This document shows, in pieces, positions 10,072 through 20,228 of a stretch of DNA of 28,910 bases. Each line of letters opens with the position of its first letter. Within the stretch, counting starts at the first letter, position 1. The DNA lies in NCBI GenBank assembly GCA_024704765.1, contig JAKMXF010000087.1, forward strand, positions 1 to 28,910, written 5' to 3'. Below the pieces are notes generated by a model that was not told the DNA's origin, did no database searches, and was given only the letters and a program-made list of their open reading frames with translations. Made by a program: the position numbers and the translations under genes. Origin of the DNA: Oopsacas minuta. Lineage: Eukaryota > Porifera > Hexactinellida > Lyssacinosida > Leucopsacidae.

Positions 10072-11679
10072 ATGACTGAACAAGTTCAGGACATTTCAAA
10101 CATTTTGGCTATTAAATCAGTCAACCATTTTGTTGCGAATCAAAATTCTAAATCAAACACTCTCACAAAATCTTTCCTTTCTAATGATTCAGATGTAGTC
10201 TTACCTCCACTAAATGAGCCTGAAAAGATCTCGATTCCCGAATCAAGAGCTTTAAAGAGCAGTAAACTGCATGGTTATTATTCCACTGATGCTGGTCACC
10301 ATTTAATGGAGTCCTCTGATTTACTTATTTCTGAATTCCCAGATGTTCAGTCCTCCGAACTACATAGTAAAGTTCGCCCATCTTTCAATAAACCATCACC
10401 CAAAAAACCTAACCCCTTGAATCTAACACAACTTAAAACGCCTAGGAATTTAAAAAATACTTCAAATATTAGACATCCACATCATATTGATTGTAATGCT
10501 TTTAAAGGGAGCAGTGGCTATCCATTGACGAATAACAGTTATCCTTTAGCTAATGACACAATTCTCCAACGGCCAAAGGCAATAAATTTAATGTTGGATC
10601 TTGCTCCTCTAGGTGCATTACCCAAAATCGACCAACCTTTAGGATTGAAACAGAATAAGTTTAAGCCAAAGTCTACAAAAAAAGAGTTGCAAGATTCTAA
10701 AGCTCCATTATCAGAATATATTTCTCCAAATTCATGTACTGATTCTCCATTTGCTACGAAGTATGAAGAAATTATTGAACGTTTTACCGGGAAACTCAAG
10801 GTATCAACTAGTGAAATCAGTCCAGAAATTTCATTCTCTGAGGATGATATTGAATTACAAGATGAAATTGGTGGGGGAGTCTCAGGAACTGTGTACATTG
10901 TTGAACACCGAACATCAAAGCTTAAAATGGCCGCAAAAAAGATGAGATGGAAGCCTCATCAAGAGGAACAAAAGCGCATCCTAATGGATTTAGAGATAAT
11001 GTCTATCCAAAAGTCTCCATTTATCGTATTTTACTATGGTTCTTTGGTGGTAAATGATAATGTTTGGCTATATATGGAGTTGATGGATACTTGTCTTGAC
11101 AAGGTACTCAAGAGGCATGGACCATTACCGGAACAAATAGTTGCAAATGTAGTTATTGCAACTCTAAATGCTCTACATTATTTAAAATCTGTCCATGATA
11201 TTATCCATAGAGATGTGAAACCATCAAATATATTGATCAATAAAAAGGGTAATATTAAAATTTGTGACTTTGGAATTTCTAAGCAACTTGTAGAATCTTG
11301 TGTTGAAACAAGAGGAGCCGGACCAATCGCCTACATTTCGCCTGAAAGATTAGATATCGATATGAAGGAATATGATGTTCGCGCTGATGTCTGGAGTTTG
11401 GGTATTTCTGTGATTGAATTACTCACTGGTAAGTTACCCTATTCCCATTGTAAATCTGATATTGAAGTTATGACACGAATAGTTCAAGAACCCCCACCCC
11501 GTCTTCCTGAAATTTTATCTGTATCTCAAGAATGTAAAAGATTTATTGAACTATGCCTGACAAAAGATTATACAAAAAGACCAAAATACCAAGTGTTACT
11601 AGAAACATCGGAATTCGTGAAGAGATATATGGCAGTTCAGGTACCTGTTGCTGAATGGTTTGCTTCGCTAACTAAATAA
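10072..11679 (+). CDS. MAP kinase kinase 7 (MKK7/hemipterous-like), single exon
   Basis: This is a dual-specificity kinase of the JNK pathway that acts in the cytoplasm downstream of MAP3Ks and phosphorylates JNK. An in-frame TAG directly precedes AAAATG, so the start is fixed at 10072; the protein is 535 residues. The first 250 residues are low in complexity and carry two basic-hydrophobic docking candidates, KKPNPLNL (111-118) and RPKAINLMLDL (167-177), of the kind MKK7 uses to hold JNK. The kinase domain has a Gly-rich loop IGGGVSGTVY (266-275), Lys289, HRDVKPSN (379-386) and DFG (399-401). Activation-loop residues Ser409 and Thr413 show the Ser-x3-Thr spacing of MKK7, and SPE replaces APE (423-425). 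The C-terminal tail ending VAEWFASLTK fits the DVD docking region that binds MAP3Ks. No intron interrupts it, which is unusual for this family. MKK4 is less likely because the ILMDL, SLGISVIEL and RPKYQVLLE blocks follow MKK7. Confidence 0.93.
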   Translation: MTEQVQDISNILAIKSVNHFVANQNSKSNTLTKSFLSNDSDVVLPPLNEPEKISIPESRALKSSKLHGYYSTDAGHHLMESSDLLISEFPDVQSSELHSKVRPSFNKPSPKKPNPLNLTQLKTPRNLKNTSNIRHPHHIDCNAFKGSSGYPLTNNSYPLANDTILQRPKAINLMLDLAPLGALPKIDQPLGLKQNKFKPKSTKKELQDSKAPLSEYISPNSCTDSPFATKYEEIIERFTGKLKVSTSEISPEISFSEDDIELQDEIGGGVSGTVYIVEHRTSKLKMAAKKMRWKPHQEEQKRILMDLEIMSIQKSPFIVFYYGSLVVNDNVWLYMELMDTCLDKVLKRHGPLPEQIVANVVIATLNALHYLKSVHDIIHRDVKPSNILINKKGNIKICDFGISKQLVESCVETRGAGPIAYISPERLDIDMKEYDVRADVWSLGISVIELLTGKLPYSHCKSDIEVMTRIVQEPPPRLPEILSVSQECKRFIELCLTKDYTKRPKYQVLLETSEFVKRYMAVQVPVAEWFASLTK

Positions 11680-11905
11680 CTAATAATCTTTACACAGTTT
11701 AATTGTGCCAATTTGCATTTTTATGTACTTTAAAATGTATGGTATCAACGTTTCTATATATTTTGAACGTGTTTATCACACCAATTCAAACTGTTTTACT
11801 CCTAATTACATCATTTGATTGATTACTTTATAACTAGCGCGCTTTGCTTGCTTGGTCGCTGGGCAACGGGATAACTCAGCATTTTAGGGTTGTAGGATTT
11901 CAATC

Positions 11906-11911
11906 AATAAA
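11906..11911 (+). other. Candidate polyadenylation signal AATAAA
   Basis: AATAAA lies 227 bp past the kinase stop codon and is the first canonical hexamer I noted on this strand after it. Such hexamers are common by chance in AT-rich DNA. Confidence 0.35.
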
Positions 11912-13442
11912 TTGTATCAATATATTTCATGATTTAAATAATAGTGTACAAATAATGTTAATAGTGGGAACGCATATAAGTACATCTCGGTTATACGAAC
12001 ATCTCCAATATAAGACCCATCTGGAAGACGGTTCTGTTGCATACTTTTGCCGGTTACAAGGACATTTATGGTCTTCGTATATGCGAGGGCATAGCCAGCT
12101 CCGCAAACTGCCCACGTCAAGGGACGCCATCTGCTGTTAGCCCATGCAAATCGTTCTAGTTCAAACGCCTCTTCTAATATATAATAAATTAATTTGAGTG
12201 AAATTATCATTTATATACGTTGAGATTGTCCAATATAATCGTCGCATACATTACCTAATATCCAAATATTCATATGCGAATGGTCAGTTATTTTCTGTTT
12301 CCTTTGAAACGCTTTTCCGATACATATAATCCAACATATCAATGTGATCAGTGCATAGATACTTATCGGTTCGTTTTTTCAAGTGGATTCATAATTTCTA
12401 AAGCTCGAGGAAATGTGGTAATGTTGCATTTATAGCTGTGTCTGGCTGGGTACACAAGTACCAGGACTGTAGCAAGGAGCTTAATATTTGTCAGGTTGGC
12501 ATGTATGTAGTCGCCAAAAGTTTGCCCCGTTGAAATCGGATCGTCTCCTACGACGATACACAATCACCAGTGTTTACTGTATGGTCCTGTATGCACTTAT
12601 GCCACTGGTGGAATAAATGGCATACATTCAAAAGTGACTCACTAAGTAGAATTCAAATCTGAATTCAGAAATTAAGTTTTCATTATACTTTTGTAACTAT
12701 TCGATGCTAATTTTATGATTAGCTGAAGTTGTATCTGGTTCAATGTGTGTAGAATTCCACAAACAAACATCTAATTACTTGTGCTAGAGTCACTCGATAA
12801 ATTTAGAATATGATCTTAATAGTTACCTAACGCAGTTACAATTTTCACATTTTCGTAGTATTCACCCCCACATTTACCCTTTTTTCATTCACTTTCGGGT
12901 ATCCCACCTATTTCCTCCTGATTGGCCTACAATGCTTGTTCTGGCGTGTCAACTTGGTCCTTTTGATAGTTTTCTCCACCTAATGGAATAGCAAGAAATC
13001 ACATGAGGATGATTCGTGAGAACATGGTGTGTGGTTATAACTGACATTTTTTCAAAGTGATTTTCCAATCAAACGAGTTTTGCCTGAAATTTCTAGTCAA
13101 ATGTAATCACCTGTAAAGTGGGTTCATATACAATTCTATAATTATAAATACACTCAAAACGGTCTAAGTACTTTTCTTTACTTATATTCCGTTACAATTT
13201 ATAACTAAAAAAAGAATTTGCAATACAAACATTTTGTGGTATTTTGAATCTAGAAGTAAGTAGGTATACTACTATTGGTAGAAACATGTGTAATTTCGAG
13301 AGAACTGGAGACTTGCTGTCTCATCCAAACAGCGAGATTTCAAGAATGAAGAAGGACATTGAAAGGGCTATTCATCAGTGCTTCTTCTTTAACAAACCAA
13401 TTTTCTGGAATTTACATATGTCTGCAGTAATAGTTGTATATC
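11912..13442. other. No confirmed gene; possible minus-strand exon at 11917-12210
   Basis: The minus-strand frame 12,210-11,917 has better codon texture than its surroundings, with a segment beginning EEAFELERFAWANSRWRPLT just after a TATATATTAG that could be a splice acceptor, and a hydrophobic tail. I do not recognise it. A second minus-strand frame at 12,363-12,563 is also unrecognised. The rest of the stretch shows nothing. Confidence 0.25.
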
Positions 13443-14095
13443 TTATACCAGCTTACTTCTAGATTCAAAATCCCAATTTATATTTGTATTATAAATATTT
13501 TTTGGGTTATAAATTGCAACGGAATATACATACTCATAAGTATTACCGTTATATTTACGTTGAAAGGATTTCTGGTAAGCTTGAAATTTATCACTCAAAT
13601 CAACAAAATAGGAAAGAAATTCTTGTTTTAGTACTCTCAAATGCTCCAGAATGGCTCCTTTTGTATCTGAATCTAAAGGCTTTTTCTTATTCATTAAGAA
13701 TGCTTTGAACTTATCCACAAAATCAAGCAATGTGCTTTCTTTCCCTCTGCATGGATAAGTTAGTAAATTCAGTCGAGAAAAGATGTCGACGAGGTAGGCA
13801 AGTTCAAAGCTCCGCTCTTCAATATTAAATTGAAATAGCATAAGAGATTATTCTGTTGGTGGATTCTTGAATTTCTGCACATAATTCAGATACTCTTTAA
13901 AGACATTGCCTCTGGAATGGTTTTCTGAACTGGCACCTAATTATTTGCATAACTCTTGAAACATACGGTTATTCAATGCGCTTCGTTTAATATAGTTGAC
14001 AATTGAATAACTCCAGACATTACATCATCCATCATATTTTTAATTACTATCTTCATGAGGTATTTTAGAAAACTATTATTGCTTCGTATGGTATA
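13443..14095 (-). pseudogene. hAT transposase pseudogene (ZBED5/SCAND3 type), C-terminal piece
   Basis: Reading down from about 14,095, the fragment has LKYLMKIVIKNMMDDVMSGV, then after a frameshift VNYIKRSALNNRMFQELCK, a stop, and LGASSEN. It continues in one frame through another stop to FELAYLVDIFSRLN and KFKAFLMNKKKPLD. The blocks VNYIK.SALN.R.FQELC and LAYLVDIFSRLN are hallmarks of the hAT transposases related to vertebrate ZBED5 and SCAND3. The usual block HTEVRWLSRG between them is not recognisable, and the frame dissolves after about 13,650. It continues the hAT pieces at 16,093, 24,855 and 26,225, about 2 kb further upstream on this strand. Confidence 0.75.
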
Positions 14096-14233
14096 TAATA
14101 CTAATATGGGCAACTATATATACAGTAATTACTAGGATCAAGTTTCTTTATATTCTAATCTACTAGAATACACTATAAACTAAATCCTGATTTAGCGATA
14201 TTACACATTTAGACTTTGATTATTTTTTTTTAC

Positions 14234-14269
14234 TGTGCCGACTATACTTTAGTATAGTGGCCCAGTATT
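14234..14269. repeat. Near-perfect short hairpin
   Basis: ACTGTGCCGACTATACT is followed after two bases by AGTATAGTGGCCCAGT. The arms pair over about 15 positions, with one bulged base and one mismatch. The left arm shares CTGTGCCGAC with the arms of the foldback at 15,061-15,230. Confidence 0.6.
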
Positions 14270-15060
14270 GAAATGGTTGCCTAAATTTTTTCATTTTTTG
14301 TTTTTCTCTGTAAAAGCCCTGTAGCCAAAACTGGTTAGAATTAAGGTGATATTTGGTGTGAGAACTATTGAACATATTCGTCGGGTGTGCTTTTCCCCTT
14401 TGCTAATCAATCGGACAACAAAGTGCCACTATTTCACATTATTCAAACTTTTGTCTGACCTCTCGCAATAAACTATGTAAAGGTGCCAAAATTTTCACAT
14501 CTTCCGAAAAAGAAAAAAATTACACACCTTCGTACTCTTCTAGAATTTTTATATTGGTTAGTTTTTTTGCTGGAATTAAATGAAAAATATTTATTTTATA
14601 GCACTATGTCATCTGTAATAATTCTATTGTTCCTAGATGTTAATGATTTATTAGTTAAACGATAGATGCTTCTAGTGTTGTATATAATATGCGTTCATTG
14701 TATATCTAAATTTACCGGTAGCTTTAATCATTTATATTATATTTATGCATATAATATTTTCAAATTAACCATGGATAATTTCAAAAACATAATTTGCCCT
14801 AATATATGACCTTTGAATAATCGTAGAAGATTGTTGCAAACAGCAAAAGGGAGTAATTCAATACGCTGATTCTGAATTTAACACTCTTGAATTTGTACGG
14901 AAGAAATCTTCAGGATTCCCTTCTATTAATATTGTTTAGTCACCTGATAATGATTGCAATCATATTGAACATTATATAGATTGGATAATGATAGTAAATT
15001 GTAAGTATATTGTTTGATGCATGGAAATCCGAGCAGAGCGTTGAAAAAATAAATAATTAT

Positions 15061-15230
15061 AACCTGTGCCGACAGCTTAGTCTATTAATTTCAATTTGTT
15101 TAAAAAGTGGCACTATTAATTGGAGGCATTATGTATATTGGGATTAAACCTGTCCTTTCATAGTGCTTACAATTCATAGTGCCACTTTTAAACAATTTTA
15201 ATTTAATAGGCTAAGCTGTCGGCACAGGTT
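15061..15230. repeat. Foldback repeat with 55-bp arms
   Basis: The left arm (15,061-15,116) begins AACCTGTGCCGACAGCTTAG and ends AGTGGCACTAT. The right arm (15,176-15,230) is its inverted copy with only a few differences. The 60-bp loop is non-coding and holds a partial copy of the arm ends (AACCTGTCC, CATAGTGC). It is a small non-autonomous element or the fused ends of a larger one. Confidence 0.8.
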
Positions 15231-16092
15231 GGAACTATATATTTTTCTTCCGAATTTCTTCAAAATTTGTAGAATTTTCCTATCTATGCCCCTAATTTAT
15301 AGAGAAATAATCTTGAATTCTAGGTTCTAAGGTAATGGAAAATTAATTCAAACGGCTTGGTAGAATCGTGGTAATTTTGAGGTACTCTATCCTATCATTG
15401 TGAAACTACATGGATGCAATTTCCATGGATTCGTAGATATATTTTTTGAAAAAGACAATTTCAAAGATTGATACAATATAAATGCTATTATATGGGCACA
15501 AGCAAGTGTTTGGTGCTCGAATTTCGATACATAGTATACAGTAAACCTTTGAGAATGTTGAATATCCTAATATGAATTAGCCTTGAGTCGGGGCGTCTAT
15601 ACTATTCTCTGGGAGTTTCAGAATCCTATTGACCAAATAACTGATGTATTCGTGTTTTGGATTTTGTATTGCGCGAAACTGATAGATATTTGTCTACGTG
15701 ACTAAGAGACTTGCTTCAACTGTGGTCTCGAGTCCTTCTACACTCCAGAAAGCAAAAGGGGTGTGAAATTTGCGACATGGTGACGTAGGATGACAAAAGG
15801 TATGTAACGTCAATATATATATATATAATCATTTTAGATGGATTATTTTTTTTGATGTAATAATGAAGCATGCAGTCTGAGATAGAAATATATCCTGAAC
15901 TTTGGAAAATCAGAGAAAACAATTTTCGGAAAAATTTCAAGGTGTAAAGTGACGCAGCATATGTAAATACGTGAGATATTTGAATTTCTTTTGAAAATAA
16001 AGCAAGAGGACAAAATTTTCACATATATACAAAACAAATTTTCTTTGAAAAATCTCAACTTTTTCTTGATAATCGTCTAGTCAAATACCGGC

Positions 16093-16304
16093 AACCACTG
16101 TTAACTCAGGCTTGGAATCCTGAACGACACCCCCACAATTGCTGGAGCTTCATCAGTACAGATTGCACAAATATTTTCCAGTCCAAGCCGTCGTCAAGAA
16201 AATACATTTTCCTTTTCAAAAATGTCAATTGCTTTTGTTGTTGTTTGTAAAGGAAGGCAAACCAGGAAAATTTCTCTGAAATCATCATCATTAATACACC
16301 TGAC
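16093..16304 (-). pseudogene. hAT transposase pseudogene, piece with the first catalytic Asp
   Basis: Starting at the P-element joint, the minus strand reads CINDDDFREIFLVCLPLQTT and then TKAIDIFEKENVF. After a stop and frameshift it reaches LENICAICTDEAPAIVG and SRSGFQA. This matches the ZBED5/SCAND3-type hAT catalytic core, where the Asp of C(T)DGAP is the first metal ligand; here the following Gly is Glu. Two frame changes lie within 150 bp. The piece joins directly to the one at 24,855 once the P element is removed. Confidence 0.85.
16298..16304. repeat. Target-site duplication left of the P element
   Basis: ACCTGAC here matches ACCTAAC at 24,848-24,854 except for one base. P elements make 7-8 bp duplications. 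The hAT frame reads through a single copy of this site. Confidence 0.8.
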
Positions 16305-16953
16305 CATAGCTTACTACATGTAAGGCCTAACAGTCACTGTCCCAGGGATGGGTTATTAGCTGATATTGGAGAATTTTGTTTTGTCCTTAATATCTAATCA
16401 AAATGTTATCTTAACTATTATCAATAATCCCTCGCTGGTATTCAACTAATATATTGAAATTCTACGTACTTGAAGTTCATAAAATTAATGGATATTGGAC
16501 AATAACCCAATCAACATACATAAGAAACGAAATACATACAATCACAATAATAGCACATACGCTTCACAAAATCATGAGAACTTTATCAGTTTATAGATAG
16601 AACAGTTTGATTTCCAGATATCAATACTTGCATCATCTTTCATGTACATCAATATGAGCTTAACTAATATTTTTCTAGCTGGACCGTGTACAAGTAGATT
16701 CGCCACTGTCAGGAATAAATTCTTTAGCATAGGTTAGCGTATCAATGCACAATCTACACTCTTGAAGCCCTTTCAAGAATTTATAGACCGAATATCCTCC
16801 GATAAAAGCTAAAGACTCGAGCATCTGTTGAGTGTATTCAATTGATAACACAGCCCTGCGGGAAAAAAAATTTTATTTGCTGATTGTTATTGCAAAACAT
16901 TTTCTAATCCACATTTTAATTCTGATTTTGAAAAATGTTGTAAATTATACGTA

Positions 16954-19073
16954 TCACGTCTAGTTTTTTAGCAAAATTATTTTTAAATATTGGTATATTT
17001 ATCGATGAATGCATGATACCTCTACAAGTAAAATAGTGAAAATCTGCCATTTATAAATTTTTACTAAGAATTACAATAAATTTTTATTGATAATATAATC
17101 TTAGTTAATAAATAAATTTGAATACATTAGTCTGAATCAGGAGTAAATTTCCGTTTTTTTGACATTCAAGCATGAATAACATCAATACAATCTCTCTTGA
17201 GGCACCAGCAGTAATCAGCCATCATATGAACGCCCCCACCTCCCTTGATATCGTGTTTCCATTGTTTTTATGTCTTGGTGGAATCGTTCACCTTGCTCCT
17301 CGGAAACAGCTCCAAGATTCTCTGGAAAATAGTCAATATGACTGTGAAGAAAGTGAACTTTTACACTCATATTGCAGCCGAGATTCTTGTAAGATTCAAT
17401 CAACTCATTCACAAGTATTTTATAATTAGGAATTTCATATTTCCCCAAGAAGTTTTTCATGACATTTACAAATGCATTCCATGCACATTTTTCTTTGCAT
17501 ATCATAGAATTTGAAAAATTATCATCTCGAACAAGTTGTCTTATCTGAGGACCGTCGAATATACCGGCTTTTCTTTTTTCATCACTTAGGTAGTAAAACT
17601 TCTCGGTAATATGTTTGAAACAATTTCCTTCTTTATCTAATGCCCTTACAAACTGTTTCATCAATCCTAATTTTATATGAAGTGGTGGAAGCAAAATCTT
17701 GAGAGGATCCACTAGAGGCTCGTGGATAATGTTCTTATCTCCAACATTAAGATTGGTTCTAGCTGGCCAGCTCTGTCTAGAATAGTGTTCGCTCTTTGCA
17801 CGACTGTCCCATAAGCATAAAAAACAAGGGTATTTTGTATATCCTGATTGCTGTCCCAAAAGAATGCATATGATTATTGAGTCACCACAGATTACCCAAT
17901 TGTGCTGGTTATAATTAATTTTATGAAGCACAATTTTCATGTTATCATATCGTTCCTTTAAACTTACTGAATGTCCAATTGGTATGGAACTAAATTTGTT
18001 GCCATTATGAAGTAGAACACATTTCAAACTTTGTTTTGAACGATCAATAAATTGTCTCCAATCTTTAGGTACATACGGACATCCAAGAGTATTAGCTAGC
18101 GGTGAAACATCATGACAAAACACAAATCCGTCTTCCATTATGAAATATTTCAAAAATTCGATCTCTCTGTTCCTATATGAGTAAAATTTTGTTTCTGGGA
18201 GAAGCAAGTTTTTTTCTTTTAGCCTAGAACCTAACAACTCCGCAGATTCTTTAGGTAAATCTAAATCACGTACCAAATCATTTAATTCAGACTGATTAAA
18301 TAACTGTGGAGAATTAGAACGAGATAATACACACGGAATAAAATCCTCATCTTCTCTAATTAATGAATCTCTAGTTTCACAATCATCATTTTCCGAGATA
18401 ACATCCAAATTAGTAAATTTTGGAACAGGTACATCAATAGAATGGGGAACGGGTCATATTGCTGAATGTAAATTTGGATACTTGATCAATGACTTGGTTT
18501 TAGCATTGAATCCGGAAATATTCGCCATACAAAAGTAGCACTCGCTAATGTGATTTTGTGGCTCTCTCCATATCATTGGAATTCCAAAACTTAAACTCTT
18601 TCTGATTCCTTTTGTCCATTGTCCCAAATTTTCTACACAAGATCGGCACACTGTATGTGGAGCCCATGTTTTGTCTTGATCACCTAATCTCATTCCAAAA
18701 TATTCTAAATATGCTTTTTTAACAAATCCTGTTATTGCCGTAGTTTGTTTAGAAGTCATAAAACTACCACAAATATAACAAAAGACGTCTGGATCATTAC
18801 TGCACCTTCTCCGATAAGCCATATGATAATAAAATATCAAAATAGTAGACTATAGTACAATAAAGCTGTATATAACAAAAATAAAAATAAAACAAATTAT
18901 GTAGAAAAGAATGGAGTTAAAGGGACTAATTAGAAAATGCAATAAAGCACGCATCTGTTTATTTCAAAAGACAAAATTCACACAAGTATCAAATATAATA
19001 ATTTATTCTAGGGAAGTGTACTTAAAAAAATCGACTTACATTAAAATGACATTTGAGTAAAAACGAGACGTGA
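16954..19073 (-). mobile_element. Unclassified DNA transposon with TA target duplications
   Basis: The left end reads TCACGTCTAGTTTTTTAGC and the right end on the opposite strand reads TCACGTCTCGTTTTTACTC. The two agree at 14 of the first 15 positions, with weaker similarity further in. TA abuts both ends (16,952-16,953 and 19,074-19,075). The 2120-bp element carries a single gene on the minus strand. It lies between the last two coding blocks of the P transposase, probably in an intron. I cannot place it in a named superfamily: the TA duplication is Tc1-like but the protein is not. Confidence 0.7.
17173..18822 (-). pseudogene. Uncharacterised transposase-like protein with RAG1-like residue order
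   Basis: The likely start is MAYRRRCSNDPDVFCYICGS at 18,822. About 549 codons follow, broken only by one TGA (18,454-18,456, probably from CGA) and one frameshift near 17,225, after which MMADYCWCLKRD ends at TGA 17,173. The N-terminus has three CxxC pairs (CYIC, CRSC, CYFC), so it is probably a zinc-binding DNA-contact domain. The core has candidate metal ligands Asp in QFIDRSK (18,043-18,045) and Asp in WVICGDS (17,881-17,883). The zinc pair CFLC lies exactly 19 residues after the second Asp, the same gap as Asp708 to Cys727 in mouse RAG1. HFLHSH (HxxxxH) comes next, and Glu in SEEQGERFH 17 residues later. The protein resembles hypothetical proteins common in invertebrate genomes, but I know of no assigned function. 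The transposase role is inferred. Confidence 0.7.
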
Positions 19074-19917
19074 TAGTGGAATTCTGATGACAGATTGAGA
19101 ATCAGTATACTCAAGTTAACTAAAAACAACCCATGGATAATAATCAGCAAATGTGACGCAGGGCAGTGTAATATATCACCAATTCCACCAAGCTAAGGCT
19201 CAAGGACAATTTGGTCATCACTAGGAGTAATAGATGGTGAAGTAAAGATTTGACAAAGTACATATGGATTGAGTAGAGTCCTGTTGATCAGAAAACATTT
19301 TTAGGATGGTAGAGAGCTTAAAACGACGCTCGGATTCAAGGATTTGAATGTAGGAAATATGATATTTAGAACAAGCTATTATAGGATAGAGTCCAAAAGG
19401 ATCTTCCGATTGGTCAGTTTGCAGAAATGCAGACAAAACATAAGAAAATCCACACGACTCAGTTAGACTGTTTGGTATATGTTCTAAAGCAATACAAGCG
19501 TGTCTCAAACTAGTATACGTTTGCTTACTCAATTTACCCGATTTGCCAGTAAGGACTGCCAAGCATCTAGCGAATACACTATACGAACTAAATATATCAA
19601 ACGCTCATCATGGAAGATCAAGGGTGCTGAGAGATTGTCATTTAAACGTATTCCTTTGAAGGGCGACTAACATTGAATAATTTCCGTGTAAGAAGGATTC
19701 TAACAAACGTAGAGGTATTATTACGATATTCTTCACAACGTTTTTCATTTTGAATCTCAAGAGCGTATAGTGTTAGATCATTAAAAACCTTTAGAACCAA
19801 TCTGACATTCTGTCTTTCTACACTAGAAGGAAAACAAGCTCTCACTGTTAACTGAGGAGCCAGTTTCGCTAAACTTCCTCTTTCAGAGCTGTATAGAAGG
19901 CGTACATCTTGAAAAGA

Positions 19918-19922
19918 TGCTG
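19918..19922. repeat. Target-site duplication TGCTG, left of Transib copy B
   Basis: TGCTG directly precedes CACAGTG at 19,923 and recurs at 23,034-23,038 directly after the other end. Five-base duplications are typical of Transib and of RAG-mediated transposition. Confidence 0.9.
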
Positions 19923-19958
19923 CACAGTGTGGCAAAATGGCCATAATGGGGAAATAGG
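19923..19958 (+). repeat. RSS-like 3' terminus of Transib copy B (23-bp spacer)
   Basis: CACAGTG is followed by a 23-bp spacer and then AATAGGTAA. Copy A's 3' end keeps the same spacing. The heptamer equals the V(D)J recombination heptamer; the second block does not match the RSS nonamer ACAAAAACC well. Confidence 0.85.
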
Positions 19959-20228
19959 TAAATGAATCTGTATTATCGCCACAATTATACTTACATATAC
20001 TAAATCGACACTGTAGATTTCAAAAATACCAATGATTATTTAGTAGCACGACTATAAACCTAGTTATGACGTAATTACTGACATTTTCTAATTTTTAACA
20101 CTTGTGGTTCATTAGTGAGGATATTATGAAAGTTGATAATACATGCATGTCATGGTCTCTATTCTGCTATTTGATAACGTACAATTTAAAGACCCTTAAT
20201 TATCTATGACTATTGGATATACTTATTA

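Larger units (their letters stand above)
14096..16092. other. Non-coding insert or intron within the hAT pseudogene
   Basis: The hAT reading frame stops being recognisable at about 16,095 and returns at about 14,095. The 2 kb between holds a tight hairpin (14,234-14,269) and a foldback repeat (15,061-15,230) that share the motif CTGTGCCGAC, but no open frame that I can assign. It is either further inserted elements or an old intron. Confidence 0.45.

Noticed and set aside
10539-10898. Minus-strand open frame opposite the kinase gene
   Set aside because: Antisense shadow of the MKK7 coding region with no recognisable protein features.
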